Notes under the pieces: model-generated
What the model was told of the DNA's origin: nothing
What the model saw: only the letters and a program-made list of their open reading frames with translations
Database searches by the model: none
Origin: Verrucomicrobiota bacterium
GTDB taxonomy: Bacteria; Verrucomicrobiota; Verrucomicrobiia; Limisphaerales; JAEYXS01
Assembly (NCBI GenBank): GCA_021156225.1
Contig: JAJNBN010000219.1
Coordinates: 1-6,336 of the forward strand
Reading direction: 5' to 3'
DNA: 6,336 bases
Shown here: one piece after another, positions 1 through 6,276 of the stretch
How the letters are laid out: every line of letters starts with the position of its first letter
Position numbering within the stretch: position 1 is the first letter of the stretch
Made by a program: the position numbers and the translations under genes

Positions 1-1884
1 TGCATTCTTGCTGTTATCGCCTAGTTGATCGTAAAGACCTTTTAGAAAGTTAGAGCTGTTTAAATTGGAGGTTATGACAATTGAATGATTAAATTTTGCG
101 AAATCCAAATACATTTCCGCAACGTTACGTTCATAAGCAAGATCGAGACTTCCTTCTGGGGTTTCGACGATGAAGAATGTTTCGTTGTGGTTGTTTAGCT
201 CGGAAAAGAGTGATATCAATGCCATTCGAAAAGCTTGATCTATAAAGAAGCGCTGTGATTCAGAGACCTCATGCAGGTTCGATCGCTCTTTGTCATTAAA
301 GCGAGGGTGCATGTAAGTAACGGGCTTTCCGGATTTTGTTTTTGTGCTAATCACCAACTCGCAAGGGACGCCTAAAAATTTTGAGGAGAACTTCGAAAAC
401 AAAGGTGTTAACGTATCGTTCACTGTAGTTAAGTGTTCTGTATACGCCGTGTTCAACTTCTTGAGTTTTTCTTTAGCTTTGTCTCTTTCTTGATAAAGGT
501 CCTTTATTTCCTGGGTCAAATCAGTGATTTCAGTTCTCTGCTTTTCTAGCCATGGGTTATTATTCTGGTTGCCTGCGGTGGCCTGATCGATGGCGACTTG
601 CAGCTTCAATAATGCAGTTTCGTCTCGGTGCTTACGTTTGGTTAGATCGTTCAGCCTTGGTTGTAAGGTTTGGATTTCGTGGTTTGCTATCGCCTGCGCT
701 TGAACACAGGCGCGTTGCTTATCATTTATAGCTTCCAAGGCGCTGTGGAGTGCATTTATCTCATCGGTTAGTTTGTCGTCTTTCTTTGTCGTGCCAAGAT
801 TGCTCTCATATGAGACAGGTGAGCGACAGACGAGACATTTAGCTTCAGCCTTCAGTTTTTTACCAAGATCTTTCAATCGCGGGTGGCTTGTCCCGCATAC
901 TTGACAAGTTCCCTGATTGGCAAGGGTTTGAAGCAAAAGCAGATACTGGGGAGGGAGAGACTCGTAGATGCCGGCGTAGAACTTTGTTTCAGCATGCTGA
1001 AGTGCTTTGGTGATAGAAATTTTCTCTGTCTCTAGCGTGTCGGCTTGAGTGAGTAACTCTTCGATATGCTTACTTTCGGTACTTATTTTGGATTGAATTT
1101 GATTCAAATCGCCATCTATCTGTTCAAGTGCTTCCTGAATTTGTGCATATTCCACTCTGTTTTTTCTCAGCTCCGCTTGCGAAGCACTTTCCGTAGCGGG
1201 ACGTTTTTCGCTCTCTTCCCATCTGGCAATGGTTTTTATGATGTCTTTTCTTGTTTCAGACTTATGTCGTGCTTTTGTATCAAGCATGGTCATTTTGTCG
1301 CTGAGCCCGGAGAGTTTGACGTGAAATTCAGAAAGGAATAGGATTCGCATTACCTTATTCTGGCTTTCTGGATCCCAAATGAGCGGCCGCCGAGCCTCAT
1401 CAAATACCAATAAATTGGCGGCTACATATACGAAATCTTCAAATTGAGCGAATTGCATCAATTTCCCGATTTCCGCGCGGTATTTTTCCTCATATGCTGA
1501 AGCCTCATCAGCGTGAATGAGTTTTCCGGCGATCTTCAACCTGATTATTTTAGGCCGAAAAAGCAGTCGCGTTATCTCGATTTTTGTTTTCCCTATGCTG
1601 TACTTGAGGGTGGCTTTTGCGTCCGATTCATCTTCGGGTTTGATCCTACCTTTGAAAAAGGTTTCGGGAACCACTGGGACGGTTTCGTTCTTGCCCGCGC
1701 TATTAACCGTCTGGTAGCCCGCGTTTCCGAGGAGCGTAAAGAGGACGGTTTGAACAAATGTGGTTTTTCCAACCCCGTTTCCACCGATTATCATATTGAT
1801 ACCGGGAAGGATGGGATGTTCGACGTTGCCTTTGTATAAGGACAGTCGTTCGACGTTGATGTGCTCCAACACGGGCAATAGCAT
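1..1884 (-). CDS. SMC/Rad50-like coiled-coil ABC ATPase with central double-CxxC zinc motif (partial, C-terminus off the left edge)
   Basis: The minus-strand frame is open from ATG at 1884 to base 1 (628 codons, no stop), so the 3' end is missing. Seen: Walker A GGNGVGKTT at residues 34-42; heptad-like charged arms at about 180-308 and 368-485, the second interrupted by an Asn-rich stretch near 438-443; between them CQVC (327-330) and CLVC (350-353), 19 residues apart, which should bind zinc at the coiled-coil tip; an ABC signature VSESQR at 540-545; and ETPEGSLD at 574-581 as Walker B plus D-loop, then ITSN at 604-607 where a switch His is usual. Known: this head-coil-hinge-coil-head order is that of Rad50/SbcC/SMC-like ATPases acting on DNA. 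Inferred: a DNA-sensing or DNA-repair ATPase, possibly the SMC-like subunit of a defence system such as Lamassu (LmuB). It is more AT-rich than its neighbours and diverges from the metabolic cluster. The exact family is unsure. Confidence 0.88.
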   Translation of the reverse strand, partial: MLLPVLEHINVERLSLYKGNVEHPILPGINMIIGGNGVGKTTFVQTVLFTLLGNAGYQTVNSAGKNETVPVVPETFFKGRIKPEDESDAKATLKYSIGKTKIEITRLLFRPKIIRLKIAGKLIHADEASAYEEKYRAEIGKLMQFAQFEDFVYVAANLLVFDEARRPLIWDPESQNKVMRILFLSEFHVKLSGLSDKMTMLDTKARHKSETRKDIIKTIARWEESEKRPATESASQAELRKNRVEYAQIQEALEQIDGDLNQIQSKISTESKHIEELLTQADTLETEKISITKALQHAETKFYAGIYESLPPQYLLLLQTLANQGTCQVCGTSHPRLKDLGKKLKAEAKCLVCRSPVSYESNLGTTKKDDKLTDEINALHSALEAINDKQRACVQAQAIANHEIQTLQPRLNDLTKRKHRDETALLKLQVAIDQATAGNQNNNPWLEKQRTEITDLTQEIKDLYQERDKAKEKLKKLNTAYTEHLTTVNDTLTPLFSKFSSKFLGVPCELVISTKTKSGKPVTYMHPRFNDKERSNLHEVSESQRFFIDQAFRMALISLFSELNNHNETFFIVETPEGSLDLAYERNVAEMYLDFAKFNHSIVITSNLNSSNFLKGLYDQLGDNSKNA

Positions 1885-1890
1885 AGTGGT

Positions 1891-1897
1891 CACCTTT
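1891..1897 (-). promoter_or_regulatory. Ribosome-binding site of the SMC-like ATPase gene
   Basis: On the minus strand AAAGGTG lies 6 nt before the ATG at 1884-1882, a good Shine-Dalgarno match and spacing. It decides for this ATG over the in-frame GTG three codons upstream, which has no such sequence in front of it. Confidence 0.6.
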
Positions 1898-2003
1898 GGT
1901 CGGCGCTTTGCGCTATTTGTTAGGTTTGCCGGGGGAATGTCGAGGTTTTAAGTGAAGAGAAGAGATAAACATTGAACCGCCTTCTTGGTCACATCCCAAT
2001 GAT

Positions 2004-2032
2004 TTGCTCTTCAGGATACAGACCTGTATCAT
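2004..2032 (+). promoter_or_regulatory. Candidate sigma-70-type promoter with palindromic operator (2015-2030)
   Basis: TTGCTC (2004-2009) and TATCAT (2027-2032) are separated by exactly 17 nt. The -10 matches the consensus at 5 of 6 positions, the -35 at only 3 of 6. A perfect inverted repeat, GATACAG-AC-CTGTATC (2015-2030), covers the end of the spacer and most of the -10 box, as expected for a repressor operator. Transcription would begin near 2040, about 20 nt before the chosen ATG of the first oxidoreductase. The promoter is inferred from sequence alone; the palindrome itself is certain. Confidence 0.45.
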
Positions 2033-2060
2033 GCGCACCCAATTTGAGTATCAAGTATCT

Positions 2061-3191
2061 ATGAAACAGCAGAGCACCATGCGGGTGGGGATCATTGGCG
2101 GCGGGTTGATGGGGCGGGAGGCGGCGAGTGCGTTCGCGCGCTGGTTCGTCCTCCAGGATTTCCCGGTGAAGGTGGAGCTCACCGCGGTGTGCGATCTCCA
2201 GGAGAGTTTGCTGGAGTGGTTCAAACAGGTGCCCACGGTGAAGCTGCTCACCAAAGATCATCAGGAACTCCTGAAATCCCCGGACGTGGACGTGGTGTAT
2301 GTGGCGGTGCCGCATAACCTCCACGAAAAGCTGTATCTGGATGTGCTGGCGGCGGGGAAAGATCTGCTGGCGGAGAAGCCCTTCGGCATCGATCTGGCCG
2401 CGGCGAGGAGCATCCAGGCGGCGGCGGTGAAGTCCGGGCGGTTCGTGCGGTGCAGTTCGGAGTTTCCGTTCCTGCCGGGTCCGCAGCGCGTGGTGAATTA
2501 CGTGCGCTCGGGCAAAGTGGGCAAGGTCCTGGAGATCCATTCGGGCTTCCATCACGCGAGCGATCTGGACCCGACGAAGCAGATCAATTGGAAGCGGATG
2601 ACGAAGTTCTGCGGGGACATCGGTGTGATGGGCGATCTGGGGATGCACGCGGTGCATGTGCCCTTCCGGCTCGGTTGGAAGCCGCTCCGGGTGTATGCGC
2701 AGCTCCAAAAGATCTACACGCAACGCCCCGATGGCAAAGGCGGCATGGCCGCGTGCGATACGTGGGATAACGCGATGCTCCACACGGAAGTGCTCATCGA
2801 CGGCGCCGAAGTGCCGATGCGGCTGGAGATGAAACGCCTCGCCCCGAGCGAGACGAACACGTGGTTCATCGAGGTGCTGGGCACGGAAGGCGGCATCAAG
2901 TACAGCACGAAGGAGCCGAAGACGCTCTGGATCTTCGAGCGGCAAAAGGAACAGATCTGGCAACGGATCGATCTCGGCTTCCAAACGCCCTTCCCGACGA
3001 TCACCGGCGGCATCTTCGAGCCCGGTTTCCCGGATTGCTTCCTGCAGATGTGGGCCGCCTACGCCGCCGAACGCGCCGGAGAGTTGAAGGATAAGTTCAG
3101 TTGCGCCACGCCGGAAGAGGCCGTCCTCAGCCACGAACTCTTCGAAGCCGCCCTGAAATCACAGGCGGGGCATCAGGTCATCACGCTATGA
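2061..3191 (+). CDS. Gfo/Idh/MocA-family NAD(P)-dependent oxidoreductase (canonical EKP type)
   Basis: 376 residues from ATG 2061, a normal length for the family. Seen: an N-terminal Rossmann fold with GIIGGGLMG at 10-18, an acidic residue closing beta-2 (VCD at 43-45), the DVVYVAVPHNLH strand-helix at 77-88, and AEKPFG at 104-109, where K106 is the family's conserved catalytic-site lysine. The C-terminal domain carries GDLGMHAVH at 191-199, corresponding to the usual DxGxH substrate/catalytic motif. There is no signal peptide, so it is cytoplasmic. Known: members oxidise or reduce hydroxyl/keto groups of sugars, inositols and sugar acids with NAD(P). The substrate is not deducible. The frame is open further up, to ATG 2004, but that start and ATG 2031 fall inside or at the edge of the candidate promoter/operator. 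ATG 2061 is preferred; ATG 2079, just before the Rossmann strand, is a shorter alternative. No clear Shine-Dalgarno supports either. Confidence 0.9.
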   Translation: MKQQSTMRVGIIGGGLMGREAASAFARWFVLQDFPVKVELTAVCDLQESLLEWFKQVPTVKLLTKDHQELLKSPDVDVVYVAVPHNLHEKLYLDVLAAGKDLLAEKPFGIDLAAARSIQAAAVKSGRFVRCSSEFPFLPGPQRVVNYVRSGKVGKVLEIHSGFHHASDLDPTKQINWKRMTKFCGDIGVMGDLGMHAVHVPFRLGWKPLRVYAQLQKIYTQRPDGKGGMAACDTWDNAMLHTEVLIDGAEVPMRLEMKRLAPSETNTWFIEVLGTEGGIKYSTKEPKTLWIFERQKEQIWQRIDLGFQTPFPTITGGIFEPGFPDCFLQMWAAYAAERAGELKDKFSCATPEEAVLSHELFEAALKSQAGHQVITL

Positions 3192-3198
3192 TAGGAGC

Positions 3199-3302
3199 GT
3201 GCCCGTCTCGGGCACAGCAAGGTACATAAGCAAGGGTGGGGTAGTATCGCCAAAAACCCCACGCACGCCCACCGCCCATGGTGGCCCGCCGGTGCAACCG
3301 GC
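3199..3302 (+). repeat. Cluster of inverted repeats (stem-loops) after the first oxidoreductase
   Basis: Three perfect short inverted repeats lie in 104 nt: GTGCCCG-TCT-CGGGCAC (3199-3215), GTGGGGT/ACCCCAC with a 13-nt loop (3236-3262), and GCCGGT-GCA-ACCGGC (3288-3302). The first begins 7 nt after the TGA stop. None is followed by a T-run, so these are not canonical intrinsic terminators. They could be a REP-like interspersed element, an mRNA-stabilising 3' structure or a structured leader of the next gene. No coding potential of note is seen in the 276-nt gap. Confidence 0.45.
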
Positions 3303-3360
3303 CATGTGGTTTTTCTGAGGGTTTGTGTGGGTTTTGCGCGCTAAACCGGGGACTTTGCCG

Positions 3361-3389
3361 TTGACAGTTGGGGCCTCCAAGGTTGTCAA
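3361..3389 (+). promoter_or_regulatory. Interrupted inverted repeat, candidate operator or leader hairpin before the second oxidoreductase
   Basis: TTGACA (3361-3366) pairs with TGTCAA (3384-3389), and inside it TTGG (3368-3371) pairs with CCAA (3377-3380) around a 5-nt loop. The left arm is also a perfect -35 consensus, but the hexamer at 17 nt spacing is TGTCAA, a poor -10. It lies about 80 nt before the start at 3468. It may be an operator, an RNA hairpin or a weak promoter; which one cannot be decided from the sequence. Confidence 0.3.
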
Positions 3390-3467
3390 TAAACCCGTTA
3401 CCGAAAGTCTTTGCAAAGGGGCATTTTGCGCCTGTGCGGGGAGCTTTCACCACTTTTCAGGGTCATC

Positions 3468-4589
3468 ATGAGCAAAAAACTGAACATCGCGATCGTCGGT
3501 CTGGGCTTCGGGGCGGAATTCATCCCCCTCTGGCAGAAACATCCGCACACCACCTGCTACGCCATCTGCCAGCGTGACCCGAAGAAGCTCAATGCCGTGG
3601 GCGATTACTTCGGCGTGGACAAGCGCTATACCGACTTCGCCGAGATGCTCAAGGACCCGAACGTGGACGCGGTGCATATCAATTCGCCCATCCCGGATCA
3701 CGCCTGGATGTCCATCGCCGCGTTGAAGGCCGGCAAGCACGTCGCCTGCACCGTGCCCATGGCGACGAGCATCGCGGATTGCAAAAAGATCGTGGACCTC
3801 GTGAAGAAAACGGGCCTGAAATACATGATGATGGAGACCGTGGTGTATGCCCGGGAATACCTCTTCATGAAGGAGCTGCTCGATAACGGCGAACTCGGCA
3901 AGCTGCAGTTCGTGCAGGCCAGCCATCAGCAGGACATGGACGGTTGGCCGAATTACTGGCCGGGCCTCCCGCCGATGTGGTATGCCACCCATTGCGTCGG
4001 CCCCGTGGCAGGATTGATCGGCAAACCTGCGGAATACGTGAGCTGCTTCGGCTCCGGCACCATCCGCAAGGACCTGATCAAACAATACGGCGCACCCTTC
4101 GCCGTCGAGACTGCGCACATCAAGTTTGCGGACACGGACGTCAACGCCCGCATCATCCGCAGCCTCTTCGATACCGCGCGCCAATACCGCGAGAGCATCG
4201 ACGTGTATGGCGACAAGAAGTCCGTGGAATGGCCGCTCGTCGAGCACGAGCCGCTGGTCATCCACACCGCGAAAAAGCCGGAGCCGAAGATCCCGAAGCC
4301 TGTGAAATGCCCGGACTTCGCCAAGCGCCTGCCCAAGAGCATCGCCAAGTACACGACGCAAGGCGTTTACGATTCTTCCAAGAAGACGCACCTGAGCTTC
4401 ACCCAAGGCAGCGGCCATGGCGGCAGCCATCCGCACCTGGCGAATGAATTCGCGAACGCCCTCGCCGAAGATCGCGAGCCATTCCCAAACGCGAAACAGT
4501 CCGCCAACTGGACCTGCGTAGGCCTGTGCGCCCATGAATCCGCCCTGAAAGGCGGCAAAATCGTGAATCTGCCAAAGTTTACGCTTTGA
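3468..4589 (+). CDS. Gfo/Idh/MocA-family oxidoreductase-like protein lacking the EKP lysine
   Basis: 373 residues from ATG 3468. The frame extends to ATG 3411, but homology-like sequence begins at SKKLNIAIVGLG, and an AGGG lies 5 nt before ATG 3468, so the shorter start is chosen. Seen: a Rossmann motif IVGLGFGAEF at 9-18, DAVHINSPIPDHA at 67-79, and then CTVPMAT at 94-100, where family members usually read EKP. V96 thus replaces the conserved lysine. The WYATHCVGP segment (171-179) keeps the His of the DxGxH motif (H175) but not the Asp. Near the C-terminus GHGGSHPH (316-323) is a His/Gly-rich motif, probably at the active site and reminiscent of the GHGG motif of related GH109 glycosidases. 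No signal peptide is seen. Known: the family binds NAD(P). Inferred: it acts on the same carbohydrate as its neighbours, possibly with unusual chemistry. The MFS gene follows after 58 nt. Confidence 0.88.
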   Translation: MSKKLNIAIVGLGFGAEFIPLWQKHPHTTCYAICQRDPKKLNAVGDYFGVDKRYTDFAEMLKDPNVDAVHINSPIPDHAWMSIAALKAGKHVACTVPMATSIADCKKIVDLVKKTGLKYMMMETVVYAREYLFMKELLDNGELGKLQFVQASHQQDMDGWPNYWPGLPPMWYATHCVGPVAGLIGKPAEYVSCFGSGTIRKDLIKQYGAPFAVETAHIKFADTDVNARIIRSLFDTARQYRESIDVYGDKKSVEWPLVEHEPLVIHTAKKPEPKIPKPVKCPDFAKRLPKSIAKYTTQGVYDSSKKTHLSFTQGSGHGGSHPHLANEFANALAEDREPFPNAKQSANWTCVGLCAHESALKGGKIVNLPKFTL

Positions 4590-4647
4590 GTTTGGCCCCG
4601 GGTATTGCATAAACTTTCGCCTCGAACCCAAGAAAGCACAAATTTAT

Positions 4648-6219
4648 ATGGATAATGGAATAGCTCCTAACGCAAAACGTCTGCTTTGGGCAGGCTTCAT
4701 GGCCATTTTGGCCGCTGGTGTCGGCTACTCAGTTCGTGGCGGCATTTTGGGCCAGTGGGCCGAGCAGTTCGGCTTCACCATGACGGAACTGGGAACAATC
4801 ACCGGTGGCGGCCTTACCGGCTTCGGCGTCGTCATCATCCTGAGTTCGCTCATCGCCGACAAGATCGGCTACGGCAAGCTGATGATCACTGCGTTTGTTT
4901 TGCACGTGGTTTCCGCTGTCGTCACGCTGGCTGCGCCGGCTGCGTTTGCGTCCGGTGGCAAAGAAGCAGCGTATAACTGTCTTTTCTGGGGCATGTTCAT
5001 CTTCGCAGTCGGTAACGGCTTGTGTGAAGCAGTGGTGAATCCTTTGACGGCCACCCTCTTCCCTAAAGAAAAGACGCATTACCTCAACATCCTGCATGCC
5101 GGTTGGCCCGCTGGTCTGGTGTTGGGCAGTGTTGCATCCGCGTTCATGGCGGCTAAAATTGATCCCTCCGGGACGGTGATCGCCAAAGCAGTTGATTGGA
5201 AGATCCAGATGTCTTTGTTCCTCATCCCTGTGCTGCTCTACGGTTTCATGCTCTTCGGTCAAAAGTTCCCGAAATCGGAAGCCGCTTCGGCTGGTGTCAC
5301 GCTGGGCGAGATGGTCGGCACGGTTTTCGCACCGCTGATGCTGGTGCTGCTGTTCATCCACGCCTTGGTCGGCTATGTGGAGTTGGGAACGGATTCCTGG
5401 ATCAGCAAGATCACCGGTTCCATCATGGGTGATCCGATGAAGGGTCTGATGCTCTTCTCCTACACCTCTCTGCTCATGTTTGCCTTGCGGTTCTTTGCCG
5501 GACCGATTGTGCATAAGATATCGCCGCTGGGCTTGCTGTTCGTCAGCGGGTTGCTCGGTTTCGCGGGTCTGCAGTTGCTTGGTGCGGCCCAGTCAGTGGC
5601 GGTTTGCGTGATCGCAGCCACGGTTTATGCGTTGGGCAAAACCTTCCTGTGGCCGACCATGCTGGCCGTAGCGTCTGAGCGCTTTCCAAAGGGTGGTGCC
5701 GTAGCCATCGGTATGCTGGGTGGCGTGGGCATGCTCTCGGCCGGTCTGCTCGGTGGTCCGGCCATCGGTTTCAAGCAGGACTTCAACGCCTCCAAGAACC
5801 TGCAGGAACAGGCTCCGGCGGCTTATGACCGTTACAAGGCGGCCAACGAAAACACCTTCATGAGCTTCAAAACAGTCGGTTTGGATGGTGCCAAAGTGGG
5901 CGCCTTGGAGGACGGTGGCAAAGAACTGGCTCGCGCTGGTGAACTCTTGAAGAAGGAAAACAAGATCGACGAGAACCATGCCAAATTGGCTGCCTGGTGG
6001 GAAACGGCCAAGGTTTCCGCTGCAGAAGACAAAGGCCCGGTACAAAAGGCCGGTGTCTTTGGCGGTCAAATGGCATTGAAACTGACCTCCTACGTCCCCT
6101 TGGTCATGGCGGGTCTGTATCTGCTGTTGATCCTCTACTTCAAGTCCACGGGCGGTTACAAAGCACTGGAGATTTCAGGCGAGAAAGCCAGTGGCGGCGT
6201 CAAAGGCCCGGTTGCATGA
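4648..6219 (+). CDS. MFS transporter with enlarged loop before the last helix
   Basis: 523 residues from ATG 4648, longer than the usual 400-450 for single-substrate MFS carriers. About twelve hydrophobic segments are visible, near residues 12-30, 52-70, 77-100, 110-132, 148-168, 187-205, 225-245, 265-285, 293-313, 315-337, 350-374 and 480-498. The loop after helix 2 reads ADKIGYGK (70-77), a good MFS motif A (GxxxDRxGRR type). Between helices 11 and 12 there is a hydrophilic stretch of about 100 residues (376-478), rich in Lys, Glu and Ala; by the usual topology it faces the periplasm. Known: such carriers are secondary inner-membrane transporters. Inferred: it imports the sugar or sugar-like substrate handled by the two oxidoreductases upstream. 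The start is supported by the first helix but has no clear Shine-Dalgarno. It is the last gene of the cluster, followed by a terminator. Substrate unknown. Confidence 0.9.
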   Translation: MDNGIAPNAKRLLWAGFMAILAAGVGYSVRGGILGQWAEQFGFTMTELGTITGGGLTGFGVVIILSSLIADKIGYGKLMITAFVLHVVSAVVTLAAPAAFASGGKEAAYNCLFWGMFIFAVGNGLCEAVVNPLTATLFPKEKTHYLNILHAGWPAGLVLGSVASAFMAAKIDPSGTVIAKAVDWKIQMSLFLIPVLLYGFMLFGQKFPKSEAASAGVTLGEMVGTVFAPLMLVLLFIHALVGYVELGTDSWISKITGSIMGDPMKGLMLFSYTSLLMFALRFFAGPIVHKISPLGLLFVSGLLGFAGLQLLGAAQSVAVCVIAATVYALGKTFLWPTMLAVASERFPKGGAVAIGMLGGVGMLSAGLLGGPAIGFKQDFNASKNLQEQAPAAYDRYKAANENTFMSFKTVGLDGAKVGALEDGGKELARAGELLKKENKIDENHAKLAAWWETAKVSAAEDKGPVQKAGVFGGQMALKLTSYVPLVMAGLYLLLILYFKSTGGYKALEISGEKASGGVKGPVA

Positions 6220-6243
6220 TGAACCGTTAGATTCGTATTCTTC

Positions 6244-6276
6244 AAAGGCGGCTCTCCGGAGCCGCCTTTTTCTTTT
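6244..6276 (+). terminator. Rho-independent terminator closing the oxidoreductase-MFS cluster
   Basis: GGCGGCTC (6247-6254) pairs perfectly with GAGCCGCC (6259-6266), extended by AAA/TTT to 11 bp, around a TCCG loop. C(UCCG)G is a UNCG-type, very stable tetraloop. A T-rich tract (TTTTTCTTTT, 6267-6276) follows. It starts 25 nt after the MFS stop codon. The A-tract before the stem is short, so activity in the reverse direction is less certain. Confidence 0.92.

Noticed and set aside
1066..1341. Plus-strand open frame within the ATPase gene
   Set aside because: It is antisense to the coiled-coil arm; its Phe-rich product is what antisense of Lys/Glu codons gives.
1513..1839. Plus-strand open frame across the Walker A region of the ATPase
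   Set aside because: It lies opposite the clear GGNGVGKTT coding sequence and has no ribosome-binding site or domain.
1903..1913. Small hairpin GCGC-TTT-GCGC upstream of the ATPase start
   Set aside because: Only 4 bp of stem; too short to claim as a regulatory element.
1989..3134. Long minus-strand open frame opposite the first oxidoreductase (381 codons)
   Set aside because: It is a GC-rich shadow, full of His, Arg and Leu with no recognisable domain, and the plus-strand frame has complete family motifs.
3199..3215. Intrinsic terminator for the first oxidoreductase
   Set aside because: The 7-bp stem is perfect but is followed by AGCAAGG rather than a T-run.
4586..4613. Possible promoter for the MFS gene (TTGAGT-N16-CATAAA)
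   Set aside because: Each box matches the consensus at only 4 of 6 positions, the spacer is short, and the -35 overlaps the previous stop codon; likely chance in a 58-nt intergenic gap.
3447..4631. Long minus-strand open frame opposite the second oxidoreductase (394 codons)
   Set aside because: It mirrors the true coding frame, has shadow-like His/Arg/Val/Gly-rich composition, and shows no motif.
4729..5514. Minus-strand open frame of 261 codons inside the MFS gene
   Set aside because: The plus strand encodes clear transmembrane helices and MFS motif A; the antisense product is His/Gln/Arg-rich without a domain.
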